Both the position numbers and the translations under genes were made by a program. DNA of 64,000 nt. Origin: Fibrobacter sp. (GTDB lineage Bacteria; Fibrobacterota; Fibrobacteria; Fibrobacterales; Fibrobacteraceae). Position 1 is the first letter of the stretch; each line of letters starts with the position of its first letter. The stretch covers positions 1 to 64,000 of the forward strand of contig JAKSID010000005.1 in assembly GCA_024399035.1 (NCBI GenBank), given 5' to 3'. Shown piece after piece: positions 54,212 to 63,312 of the stretch. The notes beneath the pieces are model-generated. The model saw only the letters and a program-made list of their open reading frames with translations, made no database searches and was not told the origin of the DNA.

Positions 54212-55630
54212 ATGCTGGAAAAATTATTTAAGCTCACCGAAAATAAGACCAACATCCGCACCGAAATGGTGGCTGGCCTTACCACCTTCATGACCATGGC
54301 CTACATCCTGGCTGTGAACCCGGGCATTCTTTCTGCCTCCGGCATGCCTAAGGGCGGCATCTTCTTGGCAACCGTGATTGCAGCGGCTCTCGGTTCCATT
54401 TTGATGGCATTCTTCAGCAACTACCCCTTTGTGCTGGCTCCGGGCCTGGGCCTTAACGCCTTCTTCAGCTACACTGTGGTTCTTACCATGGGTTACAGCT
54501 GGCAGTTCGCCTTGCTGGCGGTCTTTGCCGAAGGCCTGTTGTTCCTGGCACTTTCCCTGACCCCGGTCCGTAAGGCGATCTTCAACAGTATTCCTATTTC
54601 GTTGAAAACAGCTGTGGCCGTAGGTATCGGCTTGTTCATTACCTTTATCGCACTGCAGGGTGCAAAGGTGGTAGTGAACAACGACGCTACCTTGGTGGGC
54701 ATGGTCAGTTTCCATAACGCAGACATCCACACCACTGGCATCTGGGCTTTGCTTGCTTTGGTTGGCACCATCATTACTGCAATCATGGTTGTCCGACAGG
54801 TAAAGGCTGCAATCCTGCTGGGAATTTTCGCCACCTGGTTCCTGGGCATCATCTGCGAACTGGTGGGCATCTACGTTCCCAATCCCGCAGAAGGATTCTT
54901 CTCCATCGTCCCCCAGTTCTCCAGCTACTTTAACGACCTGGGTAAGACTTTCTGTGAATTCGGAGCAACCTTCGGCGCACTGTTCAATTCCAGTTCCTGG
55001 ACCCACACCCAGGGCGACGCCATCGTTGGCCAGGGCTGGTCCTTGATTACTTCCCTGGACTTCTTCGTGGTGATGTTCGCTTTCTTCTTTGTGGACCTTT
55101 TCGACACCCTGGGCACTTTGATCGGGGTTTCCATGAAGGGCGGTTTCTTGAAGGATGGCAAGCTCTCCCGCATTAACGGAGCCCTCTACGCAGACTCCAT
55201 TGCTACTGCAGCGGGCGCAGTTCTCGGCACATCCACCACCACCACTTACGTGGAAAGCGCTTCTGGCGTTGCCGCCGGCGGCCGCACCGGTTTGACTGCA
55301 ATTTCTGCCGCAGGCCTGTTCCTGGCATCCATCCTTTTGGCACCAATCTTCCTGGCTATTCCCAGCTTTGCAACGGCACCGGCCTTGATGATCGTGGGCT
55401 TCTACATGGTAAGCTCTGTGGTCAAGATCAACTTCAGCAGCTACGGCGAAGCCATTCCGGCATTCATCTGTATCGCCGCCATGCCCCTCACCTACTCCAT
55501 CTCCGACGGTGTGATGTTCGGCATCGTAAGCTACACCCTCATCAATATGTGCACTGGCAAGGCAAAGCGAGTCCACTGGGTCATGGTGGTACTTACTGCT
55601 CTGTTTATTCTGAAATACGCATTGATGTAA
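54212..55630 (+). CDS. NCS2 family purine permease (AzgA/PbuG-like)
   Basis: A 472-residue membrane protein with about 12-14 helices. The AzgA subfamily is recognised from NIRTEMVAGLTTFMTMAYIL, LAPGLGLNAFFSYTVV, FVDLFDTLGTLIGVSMKGGF and LGTSTTTTYVESASGVAAGG. Members carry adenine, guanine or hypoxanthine with protons; which one is not clear. GGGG-type ribosome site (AAAGGGG) 8 nt before the start. Confidence 0.92.
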   Translation: MLEKLFKLTENKTNIRTEMVAGLTTFMTMAYILAVNPGILSASGMPKGGIFLATVIAAALGSILMAFFSNYPFVLAPGLGLNAFFSYTVVLTMGYSWQFALLAVFAEGLLFLALSLTPVRKAIFNSIPISLKTAVAVGIGLFITFIALQGAKVVVNNDATLVGMVSFHNADIHTTGIWALLALVGTIITAIMVVRQVKAAILLGIFATWFLGIICELVGIYVPNPAEGFFSIVPQFSSYFNDLGKTFCEFGATFGALFNSSSWTHTQGDAIVGQGWSLITSLDFFVVMFAFFFVDLFDTLGTLIGVSMKGGFLKDGKLSRINGALYADSIATAAGAVLGTSTTTTYVESASGVAAGGRTGLTAISAAGLFLASILLAPIFLAIPSFATAPALMIVGFYMVSSVVKINFSSYGEAIPAFICIAAMPLTYSISDGVMFGIVSYTLINMCTGKAKRVHWVMVVLTALFILKYALM

Positions 55631-55679
55631 TTCTATATTTGACCCGTAAAATTTTTAGACCTTTCGCAAAGGAATTTAT

Positions 55680-57110
55680 ATGGCAAAGAAAGAAACCAAG
55701 AAGGGAACCCAGACCAACATGTGGACCGGCCGCTTCGCTAGCGGTATGGCCCAGTCCATGGTGGACCTGTCCTTCAGCCTCCACTTCGACGCAGAACTGA
55801 TTGAAGAAGATATCGAAGGCAGCATCGGTCACGGCAAAGGCCTGGTAGAATCCGGCGTGCTGACCAAGGCTGAATACAAGAAGATTTGCGACGGCCTCAA
55901 GACTATTCTGGACGATTACCATGCAGGCAAGAACCTGTGGCAGCCTTCCGACGAAGACATCCACATGGCAGTGGAACGCGTGCTTACCGAACGCATCGGT
56001 GCCCTCGGCAAGAAGATTCACACCGGCCGTAGCCGCAATGACCAGGTCTGCACCGACTTCAAACTTTACATGCGTCACCGCGCTGCAGAAATCCGCGCTC
56101 TGGAAATCGAATTGATGGACGTTGTGTTGGATCTTTCCAAGAAGTATTTCGGCAAGCTGATGCCGGGCTACACTCACCTGCAGCAGGCTCAGCCCATTTA
56201 CTTCAGCCATTACCTGATGAGCATGTTCTTCGCAGTTAGCCGCGATGTAAAGCGCTTGGACAACTTCCTGGAATTGCATTCTCAGCTGCCCCTGGGTAGC
56301 GGCGCCATGGCTGGTTCCGCATTCCCCTACCACCGCGCTCTCGTGGCTGCAGAACTTGGTTTCAAGGATGTTAGCCCCAACTCCATCGACGCTGTTAGCC
56401 ATCGCGACATGATGCTTGAATTCAATGCTGATCTTGCTATCATCGCTAACACCATGAGCCGTTACGCCGAAGATTTCGTGAACTGGAGCACCAGCGAATT
56501 CGGTTTCCTCACATTGCACGATGCATTCAGCAGCGGCTCCTCCATGATGCCCCAGAAGAAGAACCCCGACTCCATGGAACTGATCCGCGGCAAGTCTGGC
56601 CGTATGCTGGGCAACTTCACCGCCATGTACACTCTTGCTAAGGGCGCTCCGCTTTCTTACAGTCGCGATTTGCAAGAAGACAAGGAACCCGTATTCGACA
56701 GCGTTCACAACGTGAAGGTGATCCTCCGCGTGATGAAGGAAGCTCTTGAAACCGCACGCTTTAACTTCGACAAGATGGAAGCCAAGATGCTGCCGGCGCT
56801 GCTGGCTACCGACTTGGCAGACCTCCTGGTGGAAGCAGGCGTTCCCTTCCGCGACGCACATCACGTGGTCGGTAGCCTGGTCGGCGAAGCCGCCCGCCAG
56901 GGTAAGGAATTTACGGACCTGTCCGACGAATCCTGGGCAGCCGCCGGCGTGCCTGACGTCGCCAAGATGAAGAAGACCCTCACCTTCGAATACAGCGTAA
57001 GCCGCCGTAACATCGAAGGCGGTACCGGTCCTAAGTCTGTAAAGCAGCAGTTCACCAAGGCAGAAGCATTGCTGAAGAAGTTCAAGGCGAGCGTAGCAAA
57101 GAAGCACTAG
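55680..57110 (+). CDS. argH: Argininosuccinate lyase
   Basis: Last step of arginine synthesis: argininosuccinate to arginine and fumarate. It is 476 residues. Family blocks: MWTGRFASGMAQSM, KIHTGRSRNDQVCTDF, PGYTHLQQAQPI, LGSGAMAGSAFP, and the superfamily signature SSMMPQKKNPDSMELIRGKS. The AAGGA-like site lies 6 nt before the ATG. Confidence 0.95.
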   Translation: MAKKETKKGTQTNMWTGRFASGMAQSMVDLSFSLHFDAELIEEDIEGSIGHGKGLVESGVLTKAEYKKICDGLKTILDDYHAGKNLWQPSDEDIHMAVERVLTERIGALGKKIHTGRSRNDQVCTDFKLYMRHRAAEIRALEIELMDVVLDLSKKYFGKLMPGYTHLQQAQPIYFSHYLMSMFFAVSRDVKRLDNFLELHSQLPLGSGAMAGSAFPYHRALVAAELGFKDVSPNSIDAVSHRDMMLEFNADLAIIANTMSRYAEDFVNWSTSEFGFLTLHDAFSSGSSMMPQKKNPDSMELIRGKSGRMLGNFTAMYTLAKGAPLSYSRDLQEDKEPVFDSVHNVKVILRVMKEALETARFNFDKMEAKMLPALLATDLADLLVEAGVPFRDAHHVVGSLVGEAARQGKEFTDLSDESWAAAGVPDVAKMKKTLTFEYSVSRRNIEGGTGPKSVKQQFTKAEALLKKFKASVAKKH

Positions 57111-57179
57111 TGCTTCTTTATTACCGAGCCGCCAACTTCTGCACTGCGAAGCAGTGACAGAAGTTCAAGAAGGGTTAAT

Positions 57180-57207
57180 GGAGATCCCGGCCTTCGCCGG
57201 GATGACT
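57180..57207 (+). repeat. GGAGATCCCGG..CCGGGATGAC element
   Basis: Short palindrome GGAGATCCCGGCCTTCGCCG followed by GGATGACT, of the dispersed type. Confidence 0.75.
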
Positions 57208-57235
57208 CTAGGGCGACAACGTCCAAACCTGCATT

Positions 57236-57271
57236 AAAAAACCGCGGCTGAAAAGTCGCGGTTCTTTTTTT
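57236..57271. terminator. Bidirectional terminator between argH and the permease gene
   Basis: ACCGCG/CGCGGT stem with a 10-nt loop, six A on the left and seven T on the right, between convergent genes. Confidence 0.88.
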
Positions 57272-57305
57272 CTCTTTGAAGAGTCTTTTGATAGAAAACG
57301 CAGAA

Positions 57306-58499
57306 CTATTTCTTTAGTTTTGCGGCAAAAGACAGCGCTGCAGAAACTGCAACAGCCAAGATGGTGGGGCCAATCCAATCCACGCCGATGTTCACGGCGA
57401 TTTCGTAAACGGCAAAGCCCACGGCCCAAGAAATCAAGTTCCAAATCCAGAAGCCCTTCTGGTCCAGGTGTTCCTTCACAAAGAAGTAAGAAACCAGAAG
57501 TACGGCGGCCATGGGAGCGAATACGGCGGCAATGAGGTAGAGGAAGCTGATGTAGTGATCCACAATGCCCCAGATGGCAAGAATTGTGCTCAAGACGCAA
57601 ACCACAACGCCACCCACCTTGGGATTTAATTTGTTGTAAATCGCCTTGGCAGATTCGCCCGCAGAGTTTGCAGCCAGGAAGTTGGTTGTCACCGTAGAAA
57701 GGGTCACGATAATGATTCCCGGGATACCGATGCCAGCCAGGAGAATAGACTGGGCAATACCGTTTTCCACACCCAAGCCCAAACCTGCAATCTGCAAGCC
57801 AACGAAGTACATCCAAAGGCTGGCCAAAGTGTAGGCGACAGCAGAAGCGATGGTTGCCGGAACAGGCTTTTCCACATCCTTGGTGTAGTCAGAAATCACC
57901 GGCAGCCAGGAAAGAGGCATAGCAATGGAAATTTCGAAGATAGTCCAGAAACCAAGCTGATGACTTGCGTTGTGGGTCGCGCCGGCGGTTTGTGTGGCCG
58001 CAGCAGCATCCACGCCGAAAAGCTTCGCCGTAAGCACCACCAAGAGAACCGCCAACAGGCCCATGACCACAGTAGTAATCTTCGCAGTCTTGCGCAGGCC
58101 AACAAAGACCCATGCAGCAATAAGAACAGCCAGAATCACACAAGTCACAGGGAACGAAATGGGAAGATTCAAGCCTGCCAAGGCCATGGCGCCCTGAGCA
58201 TTCAGTACGGCAATCCAGCCAATAAGTTGCGTGAGGTTCAAAATGGCAAAGAACTTGGAACCGTACTTACCGAAAGTGGAAGCAGTGGTTTCCATGGCGT
58301 TCACACGAACGCGGGCACCAATCAGGCCCACAAAGTACAGCATGATGCCGCCCAGAACGTGGCCCAGCACCAGCGGGAACCAAATATCGCTCAGCTTGGC
58401 AGCCTCACCGATTTCAATACCGCAAACGATTTCAGAGACGGAAATGGCAACGCCAAACCAGATGATAGCGTTGGAGAAAATGCTAGTACGTTTTTCCAT
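57306..58499 (-). CDS. NCS1-type permease (CytX/cytosine permease-like)
   Basis: A 397-residue carrier with about 12 helices. The start (IIWFGVAISVSEIVCGIEIG, then LGHVLGGIMLYFVGLIGARV) and LSWLPVISDYTKDVEKPV match the cytosine/purine/thiamine precursor permeases; the short length is near that of CytX, a proposed hydroxymethylpyrimidine importer. No thiamine riboswitch precedes it. It is 6 nt behind the 58506 gene, so it closes the minus-strand run. Confidence 0.8.
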   Translation of the reverse strand: MEKRTSIFSNAIIWFGVAISVSEIVCGIEIGEAAKLSDIWFPLVLGHVLGGIMLYFVGLIGARVRVNAMETTASTFGKYGSKFFAILNLTQLIGWIAVLNAQGAMALAGLNLPISFPVTCVILAVLIAAWVFVGLRKTAKITTVVMGLLAVLLVVLTAKLFGVDAAAATQTAGATHNASHQLGFWTIFEISIAMPLSWLPVISDYTKDVEKPVPATIASAVAYTLASLWMYFVGLQIAGLGLGVENGIAQSILLAGIGIPGIIIVTLSTVTTNFLAANSAGESAKAIYNKLNPKVGGVVVCVLSTILAIWGIVDHYISFLYLIAAVFAPMAAVLLVSYFFVKEHLDQKGFWIWNLISWAVGFAVYEIAVNIGVDWIGPTILAVAVSAALSFAAKLKK

Positions 58500-58505
58500 G
58501 ATGTA

Positions 58506-59162
58506 TTATTTCTTATCCTGTGGCACCAGGCGTTCCACGATGCGGAACAGGTCATTATAGATTTCAAGGAAGTCTTCGATCCAGATGGGGTCGCGTTCGC
58601 CCACCACATGGAAAGTTTCTTCCAGAGTATGGCGAGCATTGTACGGGCCCACCAAGGCGCCTTCGGGCTGAGAAACGCCCTGCTGGTATGCTGCCACAAC
58701 GGCCTGGCGAGCGCGGTAACTACGGCGGAGTCGAGCAATCAAGGCGCCACGCAAAGAAAGCAGTTCTTCGTGGGCATTAATGAACTCGCCGGCCTTGATC
58801 CAATTTTCCACAACGTTCAAGCGACGCAAAATGGTATCCCTTTCGGTATTGGGAATCAGCATGCGCTTGTCGTTCAAAGTCTTTTTAATCTGTTCAGAAA
58901 TGCCACCCAGAATCTGGTCGTTCCAGAATACCATGGGGTTTTCGGAGAAACGGCTAACGTCGTCGGCCTTGGGCTTGTGAGTGGAAACCCAACGATCAAG
59001 CTTGTCGGCTACCATTCCGGCTTCGGGGAGGCGGTCCACTGCCACATATTCACCGGCACGGTTCAGCAGGTTATCTGCATAGACCATACGCCAATGCGGG
59101 AGCTTTCCGCTCTTGCGGATAGCATCGATTTCCTGGCGAAGTGTTTCTAAACGTTCCTGCAT
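58506..59162 (-). CDS. Conserved hypothetical helical protein
   Basis: Not recognised. 218 residues, no signal peptide or membrane segment. Mostly helical with a coiled-coil-like start (RLETLRQEIDAIRKSGKL) and conserved-looking parts such as LPHWRMVYADNLLNRAGEYV, IPNTERDTILRRLNVVENWI and LRGALIARLRRSYRARQAVV. It lies between the MotB-like gene and the permease, separated from the former by a palindromic repeat. Confidence 0.72.
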   Translation of the reverse strand: MQERLETLRQEIDAIRKSGKLPHWRMVYADNLLNRAGEYVAVDRLPEAGMVADKLDRWVSTHKPKADDVSRFSENPMVFWNDQILGGISEQIKKTLNDKRMLIPNTERDTILRRLNVVENWIKAGEFINAHEELLSLRGALIARLRRSYRARQAVVAAYQQGVSQPEGALVGPYNARHTLEETFHVVGERDPIWIEDFLEIYNDLFRIVERLVPQDKK

Positions 59163-59187
59163 TTTTTAGACCTTCAATTTAACACTG

Positions 59188-59219
59188 CTTCGATTGCTTC
59201 GCTTCGCTCGCAATGACTG
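59188..59219 (+). repeat. Dispersed GATTGCTTCG..GCAATGAC element
   Basis: GCTTCGATTGCTTCGCTTCG followed by CTCGCAATGAC, in the spacer before the MotB-like stop. Confidence 0.8.
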
Positions 59220-59221
59220 CG

Positions 59222-59857
59222 TCACTTCTTATCCATCATCTGGAGCGGGGTTACACCGATTTCCACGCGACGGTTCAAACGACGATGTTCTTCGCTGTCG
59301 TTAGGATACTTGGGCTGGTGTTCACCGAAGCCTGCGGCAAACAAGCGTTCCGGCGGAAAGCCTTCCTTAATCAAGGTCTTCACCACGTTCACAGCACGTT
59401 CCGTAGAAAGATTCCAGTTGGTGTAAGTCTTGGACTTCACCGGAGTATCGTCAGTAAAACCGCTGACCATGATTACGTCGGTAGAATCCAGAGCTTCCAA
59501 AAGGCCCTTGCTAATGCCACGGATAACGCCCACGCCTTCCTGAGTCAAGTCTGCACCGTTAATAGGGAAAAGGAAACTTGCCTGAATCTGAATCTTGCCA
59601 TCTTCAAGAGCGATAAGGCCGGCCTCGATAGAGGTCTGCAGGCTCTTGGATAGGAGCGCATTACGTTCGGCAGCAATCTTGCGCATTTCTTCCTGGCAGC
59701 TAAGCACTTCTTCTTCGGTACGGGTAAGGTCTTCGGCTTTCTGTTCCTTCAAAGTCGCCATCGCTACGAAAGCCAAGATGAACAATGACACCAGCGCGAT
59801 GCCAAGGTCCGTATAGGCCATCCAGGGATTGCTGTTTTCGTCCTTGCGGAAACGCAT
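59222..59857 (-). CDS. MotB/ZorB-like protein with OmpA domain
   Basis: 211 residues. One N-terminal membrane helix carries an acidic residue (MAYTDLGIALVSLFILAFVA, Asp 17), as needed for ion flow in MotB, ExbD and ZorB. A short coiled coil (about 38-75) leads to an OmpA-like peptidoglycan-binding domain (VIMVSGFTDDTPV, NWNLSTERAVNVVKTLI, RLNRRVEIGVTP). It starts 3 nt after the MotA-like gene, so the two surely form one complex. Confidence 0.85.
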   Translation of the reverse strand: MRFRKDENSNPWMAYTDLGIALVSLFILAFVAMATLKEQKAEDLTRTEEEVLSCQEEMRKIAAERNALLSKSLQTSIEAGLIALEDGKIQIQASFLFPINGADLTQEGVGVIRGISKGLLEALDSTDVIMVSGFTDDTPVKSKTYTNWNLSTERAVNVVKTLIKEGFPPERLFAAGFGEHQPKYPNDSEEHRRLNRRVEIGVTPLQMMDKK

Positions 59858-59860
59858 GGA

Positions 59861-61648
59861 TTATTCCTCCACCTTGGTTTCTGCGGAAGCGGCGGGAGCC
59901 ATGGTGGCTGCGGAGCGCTGAGTCTGTTCCAAGACTTCCAGGAGGATTTCCTGAGTCTTGACGGCGTTTTCCATAAGGACTTCGCTGGCGCGTTCGTGGA
60001 AGGCTTCCAGAGACTGGTTGAGGTGTTCCACAAAGTTTTCTTCTTCTTCGTGCTCTGCGGTATCGCCGCTGAGTTTTTCCAGAATAGTTTCCAGACCGGC
60101 GCGGAGCATTTCCAAGTTTGCGCTGAGTTCGGACTGGTTCACACGCATCAGTTCTGCGGTCTGTACAATGTTTCCGCCCAGGGCATCGGTTGCTTCCTTT
60201 TCCTTCACAACGCGGTTGTCAATGCTTTCAGTGAGAGCCTTCTGGGCTTCAAGCAGCACGGCAGAAGTTTCGGAAAGTTTCTGGAAGGCAGCCAGAATAT
60301 CGTTGGAGAGGGTACCAAGCTTTTCGGAAACAGAAGCAGAAAGTTCTGCGGAACCGGCCTGGGCCTTTTCTGCCACCTGGAGGGCAACGTTCTTGAGAGT
60401 TTCCAGACCGTCGCGCTGTGCATCCACGTTGGCGTTGGTGCGGTCTTCCAGGCGCTGCATAAATTCATTCCACTGGGCGTTGGACTGCTTGACCTGTTCT
60501 GCAACAGAAGCGCCGATAGATTCGGTAGAACCAGACATTGCAGCAGCAGAAGCTGTAGCCACGCCATCCAGGGCGGTCTTCACATCAGTTGCGACCTTGG
60601 CCAGAGCGTTTTCAACGTTACCGGAAACGCCTTCAAGGCCAGCCTTCACGCCGCCTGCGATATTGCCGAGGCCTGCATCCAAGGCGCCGGAAAGGCCATT
60701 CAGTTTGTCGTCCAACTTAGCCGGGATAGATTCCACAGAAAGAGACAAAGCCTTTACGCTGGATTCCATGGGTGCAAATGCAGAAGAAACAGAAGTGCTA
60801 ACAGAACTGCCAAGATCCTTCACTGCAGCGTTCACGCCGTTCATAGCAGAGCTGAAGGATTCATTCATGGACTTCACAGAAGCAGCCATGTCCTCGCCCA
60901 CCTGAGCCACAACACCGCTAAGGCCCTGCTGAACAGCAGTGGTAATTTCCTTAAGGTTAGCTTCCACAGCATCGAACAAGCGTTCAAGTTCATCCTTGCT
61001 CTGTTCCACTTCAGAAGAAGCACCCTGCATATTCAAGGTCACTGCATCCAGGCGAGCCATAAAGCCTTCGTGAGCAGAGCTCAGCATGGTGCGGGAAGCA
61101 TTCAAAATCAAGGCTGCAAACAAACCGCAAAGAGAAGTTCCGAAGATGCCTTTCATGCCCTGGAACAAGAGCTGGATGGTATCCAGAGTTCCCTGGGTAG
61201 TAGAGTTATCAATAGCGCCACCGGCTGTTGCAACGGAGTACATCAAGCCGAAGAAGGTACCCATAAGGCCCAGCAGGATCACAGAACCGCCAGCGCTTCG
61301 GGGAACAGAGATTCCCGTATTGCTATTCAGAACTTCGTAGGCAATGGGAGAATCCAAGCGAATCTTCTTGGAAAGCAGCTGACGAGCAAGTTCAATTCGC
61401 TTCGCCACAATGCCATCGCCAGACACGCTATAAGAACCGCGGCTTTCGCAGGTTTCCAGGATTGCTGTTTCTGCAGAGATCTGCTTCAACTTCTTGAGTG
61501 CCACAGCCTGTTCGAAAAGGAACACCGCAAAGATGGCGCACAGAATCACCCAGCCGAAAAGCGGAGCACCAAAGTAAACGGCGCCGGCCACAAGGACCAG
61601 GAAACCTACGATGGTGAGCAACAAAGTGGTCGTGAAAGCATTTTTCAT
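59861..61648 (-). CDS. MotA/ZorA-like stator with long cytoplasmic tail
   Basis: 595 residues. Two N-terminal helices (FTTTLLLTIVGFLVLVAGAV, GWVILCAIFAVFLFEQAVAL), then the proton-channel pair typical of MotA/TolQ/ExbB/ZorA: SVILLGLMGTFFGLMYSVAT and GIFGTSLCGLFAALILNASR. From about residue 200 on is a very long, Ala/Ser-rich helical tail (about 390 residues) with repeating patterns such as SVKSMNESFSSAMNGVNAAV. MotA and ExbB lack such a tail; ZorA of the Zorya defence system has one. No ZorC or ZorD partner is present here, so a defence role is not supported. Confidence 0.85.
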   Translation of the reverse strand: MKNAFTTTLLLTIVGFLVLVAGAVYFGAPLFGWVILCAIFAVFLFEQAVALKKLKQISAETAILETCESRGSYSVSGDGIVAKRIELARQLLSKKIRLDSPIAYEVLNSNTGISVPRSAGGSVILLGLMGTFFGLMYSVATAGGAIDNSTTQGTLDTIQLLFQGMKGIFGTSLCGLFAALILNASRTMLSSAHEGFMARLDAVTLNMQGASSEVEQSKDELERLFDAVEANLKEITTAVQQGLSGVVAQVGEDMAASVKSMNESFSSAMNGVNAAVKDLGSSVSTSVSSAFAPMESSVKALSLSVESIPAKLDDKLNGLSGALDAGLGNIAGGVKAGLEGVSGNVENALAKVATDVKTALDGVATASAAAMSGSTESIGASVAEQVKQSNAQWNEFMQRLEDRTNANVDAQRDGLETLKNVALQVAEKAQAGSAELSASVSEKLGTLSNDILAAFQKLSETSAVLLEAQKALTESIDNRVVKEKEATDALGGNIVQTAELMRVNQSELSANLEMLRAGLETILEKLSGDTAEHEEEENFVEHLNQSLEAFHERASEVLMENAVKTQEILLEVLEQTQRSAATMAPAASAETKVEE

Positions 61649-61665
61649 TTTATACCTGTTTTATT

Positions 61666-62577
61666 TTAAGCCTTATAGGAGGCCGTGGTTTCAAACAAAT
61701 TCAACTGACCGCGAGAGAACCCGCGAAGGAACAAAGCCCACTTGCTCTGGTACCATTCAATAATCTGAATAGTTAAGCCGCGGGCGTAATCACAAAAATC
61801 ATCGGTAAAGGCCAAAAAGCCGTTTTCGTATGCGTAGTGCGGATTCCAGTAACGGCCTACATTGCGGGCACAACTGCTAGCAGTAGTGTAGTAACGGGCC
61901 GGAGCCTTGGTTGCGAACGCAGCGGCAAAACGTTTTTTTGCAAGAGCATTCAAGGAGCTGCGGAGCGAAACGACCATTGCGTTCTCCTTGTCGCGGAGAG
62001 AGGCTTCCAGACTAGGGAGCAACTTGGACACGGCGTCCACCGCACTCTCGGAGTGCCAGTACTTGCACAACTTTTCCTGCAGTTGCATCACGCGGCCATT
62101 CATACGAACGAACAAAGGTTCTGCATCGCTAACAAGCAAATGGATGGTTGCAGAATAGAACGCATTGATATCCTGCTTGTTGTTCTTCACATTCAGGACC
62201 CATCCCTTTTCTTCGTCGTGCTGCATAAACTCGCCGCTTTCCAACAGCAGGCGCATCACTTCGTCGGTAGAAAAACGCTGCATCCACTTGGCGCGGAACT
62301 CGTCGTACAGCTTGTTGGCGTCGGCGATAATCTGGGGGAAACTTACATCGGCAAGTTTCCAGGCTGTCTCGCTATAGGAAATCAATTCCGAGGAGCCCAC
62401 GTTCACAGAAGGGTCGTTCAGCATAGCGTCCAAATGTTCGTAAAGAACAATGGACCAGGTGACCATCATGGACTGGGACAAATTCGCCACCATGGACGAC
62501 CTGTTGGGTCGCACCGAGAGACGGACACTGTTGCCCGTCATCTTACGAATGGATCTGCGAAAATTCTCTTGCACCAA
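61666..62577 (-). CDS. Conserved hypothetical protein upstream of stator pair
   Basis: Not recognised. 303 residues, no signal peptide, no clear membrane helix. Mostly helical, with blocks SVRLSVRPNRSSMVANLSQS, AWKLADVSFPQIIADANKLY and RYWNPHYAYENGFLAFTDDF. It is 17 nt before the MotA-like gene and probably a cytoplasmic partner of the stator. Confidence 0.72.
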   Translation of the reverse strand: MVQENFRRSIRKMTGNSVRLSVRPNRSSMVANLSQSMMVTWSIVLYEHLDAMLNDPSVNVGSSELISYSETAWKLADVSFPQIIADANKLYDEFRAKWMQRFSTDEVMRLLLESGEFMQHDEEKGWVLNVKNNKQDINAFYSATIHLLVSDAEPLFVRMNGRVMQLQEKLCKYWHSESAVDAVSKLLPSLEASLRDKENAMVVSLRSSLNALAKKRFAAAFATKAPARYYTTASSCARNVGRYWNPHYAYENGFLAFTDDFCDYARGLTIQIIEWYQSKWALFLRGFSRGQLNLFETTASYKA

Positions 62578-62592
62578 AACCTCTAGATGTTC

Positions 62593-63312
62593 TTAGAAAC
62601 CTGTTTCAATACGCTGCCAAATGCTTCGGGACACGCGCTTGCCGCTCTTGGACAAGTCGTCGGATTCCTTGCGGACATCGGCTTCAAGATTGTTGTTGAT
62701 CAAGCTCTGGTCGCCTTCGTAATTGCCACCAGCTTCCAGATACAAGCCGTAGACGTTGTTGGAAATCTTGGTGTCGGCAGAAAGGACGCGGCCAGCACGT
62801 ACAGACAGGGCAAAGCGGTTACGGACGAATTCGCAACGAGAAAGGAAAATCTCGGGGACGTCGTCCACCCAAAGTCCGTAGTAGTTGTTGATGAACTTTA
62901 CGTTTTCGAAGATACCCTTGGAACGGAAAACCGTATTGCGGAAAGCGTTCTCCACCACCAGGTTCTTGATTTCAAAGGGGCGGTTGGAGGACACGAAATG
63001 CAAGCCGTTCCAGCTACCGGTGGAATCAGCACTGCGGAAAACCACAGGCTTTGCCTCAGAACCAACGATCTTTACAGAGCCGCGGAACATCAACTTGGCG
63101 TGTTCACCCATAAGCACCGTAACGCCCGGTTCAACCACCAAGGTATCCGTAGCAGAAAAGACCATACCCTGTTCCAGGATATAGGGGCTTTCTGCTTCAA
63201 CAAGCATGGCCTTGCCGTTCTCAATTGCCGGGAAAGGCATTTCGGCAGCCACCGCAGAACCTGCCAGCGCCGCAACAGCCAAGGCAACAATGTTACGAAC
63301 TTTCACCAACAT
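62593..63312 (-). CDS. Secreted beta-helix-like protein
   Basis: 239 residues. Signal peptide (VALAVAALAGSAVAAEM), then repeated rungs of a right-handed parallel beta-helix (TLVVEPGVTVLMGEHAKLMF, FEIKNLVVENAFRNTVFRSK, FENVKFINNYYGLWV, LSADTKISNNVYGLYLE). It is similar in layout to surface or periplasmic right-handed helix proteins. Enzyme activity is not evident. Its start overlaps the stop of the upstream gene by one base. Confidence 0.8.
   Translation of the reverse strand: MLVKVRNIVALAVAALAGSAVAAEMPFPAIENGKAMLVEAESPYILEQGMVFSATDTLVVEPGVTVLMGEHAKLMFRGSVKIVGSEAKPVVFRSADSTGSWNGLHFVSSNRPFEIKNLVVENAFRNTVFRSKGIFENVKFINNYYGLWVDDVPEIFLSRCEFVRNRFALSVRAGRVLSADTKISNNVYGLYLEAGGNYEGDQSLINNNLEADVRKESDDLSKSGKRVSRSIWQRIETGF

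Noticed and set aside
54224-55576. 450-codon minus-strand frame over the purine permease
   Set aside because: His/Cys/Glu-rich antisense translation of a clear membrane transporter.
55605-57107. 500-codon minus-strand frame over argH
   Set aside because: Antisense shadow of argininosuccinate lyase.
57306-58499. Thiamine-regulated CytX gene
   Set aside because: The permease resembles CytX, but there is no TPP riboswitch and its neighbours are not thiamine genes, so the substrate is left open.
57960-59150. 396-codon plus-strand frame across two genes
   Set aside because: Spans two minus-strand genes with better support; composition is typical of antisense.
59222-61648. Zorya defence system
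   Set aside because: Only ZorA- and ZorB-like proteins are present; neighbours are not the helicase or nuclease parts, so a general stator complex is the safer call.
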